A stretch of 64,000 nucleotides of DNA from Desulfovibrio sp. (GTDB taxonomy: Bacteria; Desulfobacterota; Desulfovibrionia; Desulfovibrionales; Desulfovibrionaceae). The translations under genes and the position numbers were made by a program. The stretch spans positions 186,001 through 250,000 of the forward strand of contig NZ_JAVESS010000003.1 in the NCBI RefSeq assembly GCF_034006445.1, given 5' to 3'. Positions within the stretch are counted from its first letter, which is position 1. Every line of letters starts with the position of its first letter. Positions 1 through 7,840 of the stretch are shown piece after piece. The notes beneath the pieces are model-generated. The model was not told where the DNA came from and ran no database searches. It saw only the letters and a program-made list of their open reading frames with translations.

Positions 1-300
1 GCCTGCGCGGCGGGCGGCAGAAGGGGGCCTGTTAGGGGCAGCCGCCCCTCCGAGGCCCCCTCTGCACTCCCCCCGGATCACCCCGCAGGGCTTGTCGTGC
101 AATTCCACTCCCACGGGCTAGCCGTTAAGGGCTTTCCCGCTCCCGACATTTCGCGAGGGCTGCGCGGCTTCTGCTGCGGGAGCTTCCTCGCTGCGCTCGG
201 CGATCTCCCTCCGCGCCGCGCAATGCCATCGCCGGGTGGGTTTTGTGGGCAATCGTTACGTGAAATTGGTCTGGCAATGGTGATGGTAAATGGCGGGCGT
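1..300. repeat. Long dispersed repeat family E, copy 1 (window edge)
   Basis: This stretch is nearly identical to 355-780 apart from an insertion there, and clearly related to 59461-59745, 60031-60315 and, inverted, about 60620-60930. It opens with a G+C-rich segment that can form hairpins and continues into a conserved block containing GAGCTTCCTCGCTGCGCTCG. Short open frames run through it, but they shift between copies, so I see no protein. The copy probably begins just before the window. Function is unknown; it looks like non-coding repetitive DNA typical of this genome. Confidence 0.8.
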
Positions 301-354
301 GCTCAATATTTTGAAATTATGTCGTCGTAATGCTGGCTTGTCTGGATACTTTAG

Positions 355-780
355 TTTGGGCCGCCTGCGCGGCGGGCGGCAGATGGGGGCCTGTAGAGCA
401 ATTTCATATTGAAATTGCTCTGACGACTGCGTGAGCAGGCGTTCGCCGCAAAGGCGTAAGCGCGGTTTACCCGCGCGGTTAAACGCCGAAGCGGGCGTGC
501 CAGTTGCTCTGTACTGGATGCTGCGCCCCTCCGAGGCCCCCTCTGCACTCCCCCGGACGACCCCGCTGGGCTTGTCGCATATCTCCACTCCCACGGGCTA
601 GCGTTCAAAGGCTTTCCCGCTCCCGACATTTCGCGAGGGCTGCGCGGCTTCTGCTGCGGGAGCTTCCTCGCTGCGCTCGGCGATCTCCCTCCGCGCCGCG
701 CAATGCCATCGCCGGGTGGGTTTTGTGGGCAATGGCAACGTGAGGTTGGTCTGGTGACTGGATGGTAAATGGCGGGAGTG
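355..780. repeat. Long dispersed repeat family E, copy 2, interrupted by a family D element
   Basis: This matches 1-300 on both sides of an inserted element at about 394-512. The left part ends at GGGGGCCTGT and the right part resumes near GCGCCCCTCCGAGGCC. The junction is not perfectly clean: a few bases of the uninterrupted copy are replaced. With copy 1 it leaves the first 895 bases free of any credible gene. Confidence 0.8.
394..511. repeat. Family D small inverted-repeat element, nested in repeat E
   Basis: The element begins TAGAGCAA and ends TTGCTCTG. At its left end is a perfect 12-bp inverted repeat (395-406 against 410-421, loop TAT). A conserved interior follows (TGCGTGAGCAG, AGGCGTAAGCGC, GCGCGGTTAAACGCCGAAG) that recurs at 11507, 15960, 54655 and 56845. 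It has no coding capacity. It resembles a MITE or a bacterial interspersed element; no transposase is present to confirm mobility. Confidence 0.75.
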
Positions 781-828
781 GAGCTCCGGCAGGAGTCGCC
801 GAGGTTCCCAAGGTATGCCCTCAAAAAC

Positions 829-857
829 TTGTTCGCTATATGCAATTATGATATAAA
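829..857 (+). promoter_or_regulatory. Probable sigma-70 promoter of the IclR gene
   Basis: TTGTTC at 829-834 and TATAAA at 852-857 are separated by exactly 17 bases, in a locally A+T-rich stretch 39 bases before the ATG at 896. The two hexamers are good but not perfect matches to the housekeeping consensus. An autoregulatory operator would be expected here for an IclR protein; I could not pick out a convincing palindrome. Confidence 0.55.
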
Positions 858-895
858 TAAAATGGACAAGCCAATCACCTAAATGGGAACGAAAC

Positions 896-1660
896 ATGAC
901 TTCAGAATCACAAGGCATACAATCGCTTGAGATTGCATTTTCAATCATTGACGGCTTTCTTTCCGCAGGCAAACCTCTGGGACTAAGCGCAGCGGCTGAA
1001 AAATTCAATATGCCGCGAAGCAAGCTACATAAATACCTGGTAAGTTTGGTACGGCTTGGAGTGCTCCGCCAGGGGCCGGATGACACGCGCTATGCTCTCG
1101 GCCCCAAGCTGCTTGAATGCGGATTTGGCATTTTGAGTGAAATTGATATTGTAAGTATTTGTGAGCCAGAGCTTCATTCTTTGCGTAATGAATGCGAAGA
1201 AGCGGCTGCCCTCGCAGTTTGGATGCCAAATGGCCCGATGATTGTCCGTTATCTGCGGAGTAAGCATCCAGTTGCAATGGATATGCACGTCGGGTTTTAC
1301 GCTCCGCTTATGACCAGCGCCGCCGGAAAGTGCTTCGCTGCCCACCTCCCACTGCAAGCCTATAAACATCTTCTTCTGAAAGAAATTGATGATGGGGCTG
1401 ATTACAATTTGTTCACAAGCGAATTAGAGAAGATCAAGGAATGCGGGTTTTCGACAAGAACTGAACTGCTTACATCAATCCCTGGCTCAAGGTCTATTGC
1501 GAGTCCTGTCTTTTACGGCACAGGCGCCATCGCTGGGGTGATTCTTTTAATTGGCTTTGAGACAAAGCCGCTAGAATTCCCGGAAGAAAAATACGTTTCT
1601 GACCTGCAGCAAGCCGCGCTGCGCGTCTCACAGCGGCTGGGATTTCACACAACGGAATAG
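896..1660 (+). CDS. IclR-family transcriptional regulator
   Basis: The protein has 254 residues, the usual length for IclR regulators. Residues about 8-65 form the winged helix-turn-helix DNA-binding domain (IQSLEIAFSIIDGFL, then SAAAEKFNMPRSKLHKYL). Residues about 75-250 form the effector-binding domain, including the typical segment PLMTSAAGKCFAAHLP. The ATG at 896 follows a plausible promoter and a weak purine-rich site. It stands immediately upstream of, and in line with, a four-gene catabolic set, from which it is separated by an intrinsic terminator. By analogy it should control that set in response to the compound degraded, which the sequence does not reveal. Confidence 0.88.
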   Translation: MTSESQGIQSLEIAFSIIDGFLSAGKPLGLSAAAEKFNMPRSKLHKYLVSLVRLGVLRQGPDDTRYALGPKLLECGFGILSEIDIVSICEPELHSLRNECEEAAALAVWMPNGPMIVRYLRSKHPVAMDMHVGFYAPLMTSAAGKCFAAHLPLQAYKHLLLKEIDDGADYNLFTSELEKIKECGFSTRTELLTSIPGSRSIASPVFYGTGAIAGVILLIGFETKPLEFPEEKYVSDLQQAALRVSQRLGFHTTE

Positions 1661-1794
1661 ATTTCGATAGTTACAGCATTTTGCGTTTGCTATTGATGCA
1701 GGTGATGCTGCACGGGCTTTGTTTCGTTAGAAGCTGGCATGGTGTGCAGATTTTTTTCAGGTAACATGCTCTAACTACATTAAAATGCAATACA

Positions 1795-1828
1795 ATCCCC
1801 ACCGAATTTTCGGTGGGGATTTTTTTTG
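1795..1828 (+). terminator. Intrinsic terminator after the IclR gene
   Basis: ATCCCCACCGAA pairs with TTCGGTGGGGAT and is followed by an uninterrupted T run. This is a textbook Rho-independent terminator. It separates the regulator from the downstream operon. The rest of 1661-2004 holds a candidate promoter and a weak 7-bp inverted repeat (1922-1928 against 1965-1971) in the leader of the next gene. Confidence 0.9.
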
Positions 1829-1882
1829 GGTCACGGATATTTTTGCTAATGGTGAATTCATAACCTAAAAGAGGAATTTTCG

Positions 1883-1910
1883 TTGTAAGGCAGTTTCTTT
1901 TTATTATACC
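1883..1910 (+). promoter_or_regulatory. Candidate promoter of the catabolic operon
   Basis: TTGTAA at 1883-1888 and TATACC at 1905-1910 are 16 bases apart, about 95 bases before the ATG of the hydrolase gene. The match is moderate. It lies downstream of the terminator of the regulator gene, where an IclR-controlled promoter would be expected. Confidence 0.4.
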
Positions 1911-2004
1911 GTTTTCCTCAATGGCGTCAGGAGGGGGTTTCCTGATGGCAATTCCCGCCAGAAGGACGCCACAGGTGAGGAAAATTCCAAACAGAGAGGA
2001 AGTC

Positions 2005-2862
2005 ATGGGAAGAAAAGATTCTGAAGGTAACACGGTCAAGTATTATGGCTGGTCATCATTGGTGATCACATCAAAAAAAGGGGGAGATTTAACTTTTGAT
2101 CCCTTTTTTTCCGAGGATTATGGCACCCATTGGTCAGATTTGAGTGATTATAACAACGTTAGCGTTATCTGTGTAAGCCATGGGCATCATGAACACTATA
2201 CCGATGCCTACAAAGTTGCTTCCAGAACTGGAGCCATGATTGTTGCACCGCCACGAGTGTGTCAGCACCTTCACTCGCATTTCGCCGTCCCCAATCAACA
2301 ACTGACGCCTTTGAAGCCGGGTGAAACGGTCACTGTGAACGGCTACAGCATTACCGCATTCCCCTGGTATCACCGGAAAATCAACTACTTCAAGTTTTTT
2401 GCCGGCAGGTTTTTTACCGGTTGCCGCTTTGTTTTAACCAACCTTCTGCATACGCCCCTGGATACTCCTTTCAGCGGCTTCATGGTCGTGACCCCCGAAG
2501 GAACGCGTATTTTAAATCTTTCTGAGGGCATGAACGACAAGATGCCTTCATCTGAAGTTGCAGCCCTCAGGGAACGACACAAGCCTGACGTCGTTACCGG
2601 CGGCTATCAGCTCCAGTTTGAGAGGGAGGTTGCGCGCTGCTTTAAGGAAAGTGGAGCGCCCAAGGGGATACTGTATCATCCTCACGAAAAACTGTTCGGA
2701 CTGATGAAATTGTACTCCACGCCTGTCGAAATCGTAAAACAGCGGATTGAAGAAGTTGCTCCTGCTATGCAACTCTTTGCTCCAGCCCCGCGTGAAGAAA
2801 TATTTGTTCAAAAAGAAGTATCAGAAACGGAGGAGAATAAATCTGACGCCGAAGTTGCTTAA
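2005..2862 (+). CDS. Metallo-beta-lactamase-fold hydrolase (UlaG/RomA-like)
   Basis: The protein has 285 residues. I chose the ATG at 2005 because GAGAGGA lies just before it and the family-like sequence (YYGWSSLVITSKKGG) starts soon after. The metal-binding motif VSHGHHEHYTDA at about residues 52-63 is the HxHxDH signature with Glu in place of Asp. Further His residues (FPWYHRK, YHPHEK) could complete a binuclear metal site. Such proteins hydrolyse lactones, phosphoesters or similar bonds in the cytoplasm. It is the first gene of the set with an MHS transporter, a DJ-1 protein and RidA, which suggests a ring-opening or hydrolytic step. The substrate is unknown. Confidence 0.8.
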   Translation: MGRKDSEGNTVKYYGWSSLVITSKKGGDLTFDPFFSEDYGTHWSDLSDYNNVSVICVSHGHHEHYTDAYKVASRTGAMIVAPPRVCQHLHSHFAVPNQQLTPLKPGETVTVNGYSITAFPWYHRKINYFKFFAGRFFTGCRFVLTNLLHTPLDTPFSGFMVVTPEGTRILNLSEGMNDKMPSSEVAALRERHKPDVVTGGYQLQFEREVARCFKESGAPKGILYHPHEKLFGLMKLYSTPVEIVKQRIEEVAPAMQLFAPAPREEIFVQKEVSETEENKSDAEVA

Positions 2863-2956
2863 CATTATCCCCGCGCATCTCGCCGAAAAAATGCCCTCCA
2901 GCCAGAGTTTTTTTCAAGTGAGGGAACCACGCAACGGATTGAGAAATGGAGATTTT

Positions 2957-4282
2957 ATGAATGATACTTCTCTTGCTTCGTCGGACGCCTCAGTAGTAGA
3001 TGCACAAAAAGAATTTTCACCTTCCGAATTCAAAACAGTTGTAACAGCCAGTTCAATTGGAACGATGGTCGAATGGTACGATTTTACCATTTACGGCACG
3101 GCAAGCGCGCTGGTTTTCAATAAGATTTTCTTCCCCGCCATTGACCCATTTCTGGGCACCATTGCCGCCTTTGGCTCCGCTGCGGTCGGTCTGTTTGCCC
3201 GGCCATTCGGCGGTGCCATTTTCGGGCATTTTGGAGATAAGCTCGGTCGTAAGAATATGCTCATGGCAACGATGATGATCATGGGCCTGGGAACGTTTTG
3301 TATCGGGCTTCTGCCCGATTACAATACCATTGGCGTATGGGCGCCTATTTTGCTCGTGATCCTTCGCATCTTGCAGGGTATCGGAATCGGTGGAGAATGG
3401 GGCGGAGCCGCGCTTATGGTTATCGAAAGCGCGCCTCAGAAAAGGCGTGGATTTTTCGGCTCCTTTGTCCAGTTCGGGTACCCACTGGGCTTATTGCTGT
3501 CCACAATAATCTTTTCACTCGTTTCTCTGCTGCCCGAAGAGCAATTTTTGAAATGGGGGTGGAGAATTCCCTTCCTGCTCAGCGTTGCTCTGGTCTCCCT
3601 CGGCATGTTTATCCGGTCCAGAGTTCGCGAATCTCCTGTCTTTGCCAAAGCCAAAGCGCAAAAAAAATTGGTGAAACAGCCGGTGATTGAGGTTTTCAAA
3701 CGGCACCCCAAAGAGTTTTTCAGCGCTATTGGGCTAAAAGCTTCTGAAGTTTCATGGATTTACGTCTTGACAATTTTCATAGTGTCCTATGTCTCGAACA
3801 CTCTCGGCCTTCCTAAAAGCGTTGCCCTTAACGGCGTTCTTCTGGGAGCGTGTCTGGAGATGTTTACCCTGCCGTTTTTTGGCTGGCTTTCTGACATAAT
3901 CGGACGGCGTATTCTGTATATCACTGGGGCGGTTGCAAGCATTATTTGTGCGTATCCCCTGTTCATCCTTGTGGGCAGTGGAGACAGCTTTACCATCATG
4001 CTTGCCATTGCCCTGTTCATGAACATCTGCCATGCGCCCATGTATGGGCCTCAGGCCGCGTATTTTCCGGAACTCTTTGGAACAAGCGTCCGCATGTCCG
4101 GGGCATCATTCGGCGTGCAGGTTGCTGCCGCTGTGTTTGGCGGTTTATCCCCCATTATCTGTGCGGTTTTGCTGAAAGTTCTGGAAGGCTCCGATGGTAT
4201 TTCGGTTTATCTGATCACTTTGGCGGTAGTTACGCTTATCAGCGCCATCTTTACCCGAGAAACCAGGAGCGAAAATTTGTAA
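2957..4282 (+). CDS. MFS transporter of the metabolite:H+ symporter (MHS) family
   Basis: The protein has 441 residues with about 12 hydrophobic segments. The motif ASSIGTMVEWYDFTIYGTAS near residues 30-50 is diagnostic for the MHS group (ProP, KgtP, ShiA and relatives). The loop motif GHFGDKLGRKNML is the MFS signature between helices 2 and 3, and the second half has a related DIIGRRILY. Members import carboxylates, betaines or amino-acid-like compounds with protons. The ATG at 2957 has TGGAG upstream; an in-frame opening further upstream overlaps the hydrolase gene and lacks a ribosome site. It is presumably the uptake system for whatever the neighbouring enzymes degrade. Confidence 0.85.
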   Translation: MNDTSLASSDASVVDAQKEFSPSEFKTVVTASSIGTMVEWYDFTIYGTASALVFNKIFFPAIDPFLGTIAAFGSAAVGLFARPFGGAIFGHFGDKLGRKNMLMATMMIMGLGTFCIGLLPDYNTIGVWAPILLVILRILQGIGIGGEWGGAALMVIESAPQKRRGFFGSFVQFGYPLGLLLSTIIFSLVSLLPEEQFLKWGWRIPFLLSVALVSLGMFIRSRVRESPVFAKAKAQKKLVKQPVIEVFKRHPKEFFSAIGLKASEVSWIYVLTIFIVSYVSNTLGLPKSVALNGVLLGACLEMFTLPFFGWLSDIIGRRILYITGAVASIICAYPLFILVGSGDSFTIMLAIALFMNICHAPMYGPQAAYFPELFGTSVRMSGASFGVQVAAAVFGGLSPIICAVLLKVLEGSDGISVYLITLAVVTLISAIFTRETRSENL

Positions 4283-4425
4283 AGGAGCGTTTGAGGCCCC
4301 TCCATGCGTCGGAAAAACTGTTTGGAGCATGTTACCTTTGAAAAAGTGTGAAAGCTCTAACTCTGGCGCATGGAGACGTAAACAGTCTGTTTACTCGTAA
4401 GCAGGCACAGCCTGGCGGAGGTAAA

Positions 4426-5046
4426 ATGAAATTCGGAATACTCCTTTTTGACGGAGTTGAACCCATTGACCTTGCTGCCCTTGGCGCGCTTTCCATTGCC
4501 AAGCGTTTCGAGCCAAGCATTGAAACGTGTGTGATAGCAACAGGCGAACACAACAAGGTAACACTAGCCTGCAATGTAAAAATTGAAGCTGAATTTACGA
4601 TAAAAAATGCTCCTGAGTGCGATGTCTACCTGATTGCAGGCGGCCCGACGTGGAAGGAAGAAATACACCGTGAGCAAACTCTCGATTTTATACGGTGCAA
4701 AAGTCTTTCCGCAATCTTGGGCGCAGCTTGTATGGGAGTGACGCTTCTTGCCGCCGCCGGTGTCCTCGACAACAAGAAAGCCACTCTGCGAAACCAGACT
4801 TCTGGATCTGAAGAAAATCCCATCGAATATGTAAAAAGGCAGTGGCCAGCCATTGATCCTGTGGTTGCCCATATAGTCGATCAAGGGCGGATTGTTACCG
4901 GGGGAGGAGGCGTTTTGAACCTTGATGTTGCGCTTTACCTGCTGGAACGATTGTACTCCAAGGAACTGGCTCGAAATACAGGCAGAATTTTGGAATACAA
5001 TGAAGCTTACATGGCTAATGCCAATCGGTTGGGCATCATCACGTAA
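4426..5046 (+). CDS. DJ-1/PfpI-family protein
   Basis: The protein has 206 residues. The ATG at 4426 is preceded by GGAGGTAAA, a strong ribosome site. It starts KFGILLFDGVEPIDLAALG, typical of the DJ-1/ThiJ/PfpI fold. The nucleophile elbow AILGAACMGVTLLAAAGVL places a Cys at about residue 103, and VTGGGGVLNLDVALYLLE is the usual C-terminal helix region. The family includes isonitrile hydratases, amidases, glyoxalase III-type enzymes and AraC-type sensor domains. The sequence looks closest to the isonitrile hydratase/AraC-like branch, but function is not assignable. It lies between the transporter and ridA in the same direction. Confidence 0.8.
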   Translation: MKFGILLFDGVEPIDLAALGALSIAKRFEPSIETCVIATGEHNKVTLACNVKIEAEFTIKNAPECDVYLIAGGPTWKEEIHREQTLDFIRCKSLSAILGAACMGVTLLAAAGVLDNKKATLRNQTSGSEENPIEYVKRQWPAIDPVVAHIVDQGRIVTGGGGVLNLDVALYLLERLYSKELARNTGRILEYNEAYMANANRLGIIT

Positions 5047-5146
5047 CAGCGAATTCCAGACATGAGTATGGTTTTCAGTGTACGGACGTGGAGAGCTGCT
5101 TTGTCGGCGGCTTTTTGATAACGGAAAATATGAGAAGGGAAACACA

Positions 5147-5521
5147 ATGCATACCAGAATACTCAGCAATAAAGCGCCTGCGGCACTTGGCCCTTATTCA
5201 CAGGGTATCCGCACAACCAACCGGCTTTATATTTCAGGACAGCTCGGCGTTGATACCGCAACCGGCACAATGCCGGAAGAATTTGCGGAACAGGCAGCCC
5301 TGGTGATGAAGAATATAGGCTTTATCCTGGACGAGGCCGGATTTGAATTTAACGATATCGTAAAAACGACAATCTTTCTTTCGAGCATGAACGATTTTAA
5401 CGTCATTAATGAAATATACGGGGCATATTTTACCGAGCATAAACCGGCGCGTTCATGCTTCGAAGTCGGGCGGCTGCCGAAAGACGCAAAGGTCGAAATC
5501 GAGGTTATTGCTGAAAAGTAA
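5147..5521 (+). CDS. ridA: RidA family enamine/imine deaminase
   Basis: The protein has 124 residues, the canonical RidA length. Recognisable segments are APAALGPYSQGIR near the N-terminus, YISGQLGVD, VKTTIFLSSMNDFNVINEIY, and PARSCFEVGRLPKDAKVEIEVIA with the Arg that binds the substrate carboxylate. RidA proteins hydrolyse reactive enamine/imine intermediates to keto acids and ammonia. The ATG at 5147 follows GAGAAGGGA. As last gene of the island it suggests that an amine- or imine-bearing intermediate arises from the degraded compound; alternatively it is a general RidA recruited to the cluster. Confidence 0.9.
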   Translation: MHTRILSNKAPAALGPYSQGIRTTNRLYISGQLGVDTATGTMPEEFAEQAALVMKNIGFILDEAGFEFNDIVKTTIFLSSMNDFNVINEIYGAYFTEHKPARSCFEVGRLPKDAKVEIEVIAEK

Positions 5522-5592
5522 CGCTCACAAGGCATTTCACCGTGGCATGGCCCTGGCTGCGGTTCGTGAGCATAAATGGATTTGAACGCAAA

Positions 5593-5636
5593 GACGGGGA
5601 GGCGCTTTGGCACAATGCTCAAAGCGTCTCCCCGTT
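5593..5636. terminator. Strong hairpin between convergent ridA and gadB
   Basis: A 17-bp stem (5593-5609 against 5620-5636, one mismatch and one wobble pair) encloses a 10-base loop. It sits exactly between two convergent genes, so it can end transcription from either side, although neither side carries a long T run. Confidence 0.7.
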
Positions 5637-5657
5637 GTCAGGAGCAGTTGTTCTTGG

Positions 5658-7064
5658 TTATTTTTTGGCGCAGCGGCCAGCGTGGCTGTTGCTGCCGGCT
5701 TCGGTTTCAGTAAGGGGGTTGCTCACGGGGTGGGCGACAAAGTGGGCCATGGCCCGTTTGATGTCGTCAATGAGCAGGTTGCCCATGTCGCGGCTGAAGC
5801 CGTGGCGGACGAGCACGCGCATGACCACGAGGTCTTCGCGGTGGGCGGGCATGGAGTAGGCGGGAACCTGCCAGCCGCGCGAGCGCAGGCGGTCGGAGAG
5901 GTCGTACAGGGTGTAGTTGACCTTGGCCTTGGGTTTGAAGGCCCAGCACAGGGCGGGGATGCCGCCGCGCCCGTTGTACAGAACCTCAAAGGGGCCAAGC
6001 TTGCCTATGGCTTCGCCGAGGTAGCGCGCCGTGTCGTAGCAGTTTTGGTGAATGCGACGGTATCCTTCCTTGCCGAGGCGCAGCAGGTTGTAATACTGGG
6101 CGATGATCTGCCCGCCGGGGCGTGAGAAGTTGAGGGCAAATGTGGGCATGTTGCCGCCAAGATAGTTCACATTGAAAATCAGGTCTTCGGGCAGGTCGGT
6201 TTTTTCGCGCCACACAACCCAGCCCACGCCCAGGGGCGCAAGGCCGAACTTGTGGCCGGAAGCATTGATGGACTTGACCCTGGGCAGGCGGAAATCCCAG
6301 CGCAGGGCGGGATCGATGAAGGGCGCGAGAAAGCCGCCGCTGGCTCCGTCAACGTGGATGGGGATGTTCCATCCCTTGCTCTTCTGCAATTTGTCCAGTG
6401 CTTTGCTTACTTGCTCCACAGGTTCGTACTGTCCGGTAAAAGTCACGCCCAGGGTGGGCACAACGCCGATGGTGTTCTCGTCGCAGCGTTTGACGGCTTC
6501 TTCGGCGTTCATGATGAGGCGGTTTTTTTCCATGGGGATTTCGCGCAGTTCCACATCCCAGTAGCGGGCGAATTTTTCCCAGCAAACCTGCACGGGGCCG
6601 CATACCATGTTGGGTTTGTCATGGGGCTTGCCAGCGGCCTTGCGCATATTGACCCAGCGCCGCTTCATGGAAAGCCCGCCAAGCATGGCGGCTTCGCTGG
6701 AGCCGGTGGTGGAGCAGCCAAGGGTCCCCTTTGGGGTGGGGGAGTTCCACAGGGCGGCCAGCATATGCACGCAGCGGGTTTCTATCTCGGCTGTCTGGGG
6801 ATACTCATCCTTGTCGATCATGTTCTTGTCAACGCATTCGGCCATGATCTGATTGATCTCGGGGTCTACCCAGGTCTGGCAGAATGTGGCCAGATTCTGG
6901 CGCGAGTTCCCGTCCAGCATAAGTTCGTCGTGGATGGCCTGATATACGTCCCGGGGGCGACTTTCATTTTTGGGCATCTCGTAGCGCGGCATGGCATTGG
7001 CCATATCTGACGCGGCGTAGGTGTCGTCAAGCACGGTATTACGCAGGGTACTCTTTGCAGTCAT
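5658..7064 (-). CDS. gadB: Glutamate decarboxylase
   Basis: The protein has 468 residues, close to E. coli GadA/GadB (466). It is a PLP enzyme that turns glutamate into GABA plus CO2 and consumes a proton. The PLP-lysine motif [15 protein letters not shown] is at about residues 265-279, with [13 protein letters not shown] (PLP-binding Asp) before it and [20 protein letters not shown] after it. The C-terminal tail carries a His (SNSHAGRC), roughly where E. coli GadB has the His that closes the active site at neutral pH, but the tail is otherwise different. GGAGA precedes the ATG. It lies opposite gadC-glsA and next to a gadC remnant, so the context is acid resistance. Confidence 0.95.
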   Translation of the reverse strand: MTAKSTLRNTVLDDTYAASDMANAMPRYEMPKNESRPRDVYQAIHDELMLDGNSRQNLATFCQTWVDPEINQIMAECVDKNMIDKDEYPQTAEIETRCVHMLAALWNSPTPKGTLGCSTTGSSEAAMLGGLSMKRRWVNMRKAAGKPHDKPNMVCGPVQVCWEKFARYWDVELREIPMEKNRLIMNAEEAVKRCDENTIGVVPTLGVTFTGQYEPVEQVSKALDKLQKSKGWNIPIHVDGASGGFLAPFIDPALRWDFRLPRVKSINASGHKFGLAPLGVGWVVWREKTDLPEDLIFNVNYLGGNMPTFALNFSRPGGQIIAQYYNLLRLGKEGYRRIHQNCYDTARYLGEAIGKLGPFEVLYNGRGGIPALCWAFKPKAKVNYTLYDLSDRLRSRGWQVPAYSMPAHREDLVVMRVLVRHGFSRDMGNLLIDDIKRAMAHFVAHPVSNPLTETEAGSNSHAGRCAKK

Positions 7065-7084
7065 GCTCTATCTCCATTGTTGCC

Positions 7085-7365
7085 ATTGGGTTAAACGCTG
7101 TTTTCTGCTCTTGCCCTGATCTTCCATCGAGGCTTTTTCAAAAGCCTGAATAAGAAGCGGCATGGCCAGAAATGTGTATAGTCCACCTGCAGCCAGGCCC
7201 CACATACAGGGCCTGGTTGCCGATGGTCAGGTTGTGCAGTGGAAAAAATCCCACGATAAAGGCAAAAGCCACGCCCAAAAAGCCCAGGCCGCCGATAAAG
7301 AACATGCCTGTGAATCCGCCGGGCCCACGGTCATGAGGGCCATGGTCGAAATGGCTACGGGTTTT
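7085..7365 (-). pseudogene. Decayed C-terminal fragment of a gadC-type antiporter
   Basis: In one frame the minus strand reads GFTGMFFIGGLGFLGVAFAF, then IVGFFPLHNLTIGNQALYVG. This resembles the end of the intact antiporter at 7841-9346 (GFLGSLLAFALSFVPPVQIS). After a frameshift near 7190 the reading continues as LYTFLAMPLLIQAFEKAS up to the region before gadB. Upstream, a third frame gives AISTMALMTVGP. No start codon or N-terminal half is present. I read it as the remnant of a second antiporter gene that once stood directly upstream of gadB in the same direction, giving a gadC-gadB order. Confidence 0.6.
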
Positions 7366-7840
7366 CGCTGGGCAGGCATGCATCCTTCCGGAAGGAGGTC
7401 GGCGTGGACAGGCTGGAAGGCTGCCTGCAGGTATTGCGCAGGCTATTAAAAGGAATAATTCCAATTAATCAAAGCTAAACATATTCTCATATCTTTGACA
7501 ATATATTTACTTGTCTATTATATGGGCCGAGTATCAGGCGCATGCTGCACGAGACTTTTTGCGGCATGCGCCGTATTATTTTGCGCTGTTACAGAATTTT
7601 TTTGCTTGGTGCTGTGATATTGTCTGAAAGAATCCCTTGTGAGGCTGCGTTTCTGTAGTGGTATTGGGGCATATAAAACGTAAAACCTATTGACCGAATA
7701 AAGGTTATTACCTACCGTCTCATAGCTGGGAGTCATTATTAATTGCCTGTCAGTAACCAGCCGTCTACAGCTTCTGATTTCAGCCTGTTTTTCTTCGTTT
7801 GAATAAAATCCGCATACAAGCATAGTCGAGGAGTGCCACT
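7366..7840. other. Intergenic region upstream of gadC
   Basis: About 475 bases, more A+T-rich than the flanking genes, with no credible coding frame. It should hold the gadC promoter and any acid- or growth-phase-responsive sites, but I could not find a convincing -35/-10 pair. A G+C-rich cluster at about 7537-7585 (CATGCTGCACG and GCGGCATGCGCC) could form a weak hairpin. Confidence 0.5.

Noticed and set aside
351..845. Small proteins in the first 900 bases
   Set aside because: They run through repeat families D and E, change frame between copies and have no family features.
1922..1971. Riboswitch suspected in the leader of the metallo-hydrolase gene
   Set aside because: Only a 7-bp inverted repeat with a long loop is present and no known riboswitch core is recognisable.
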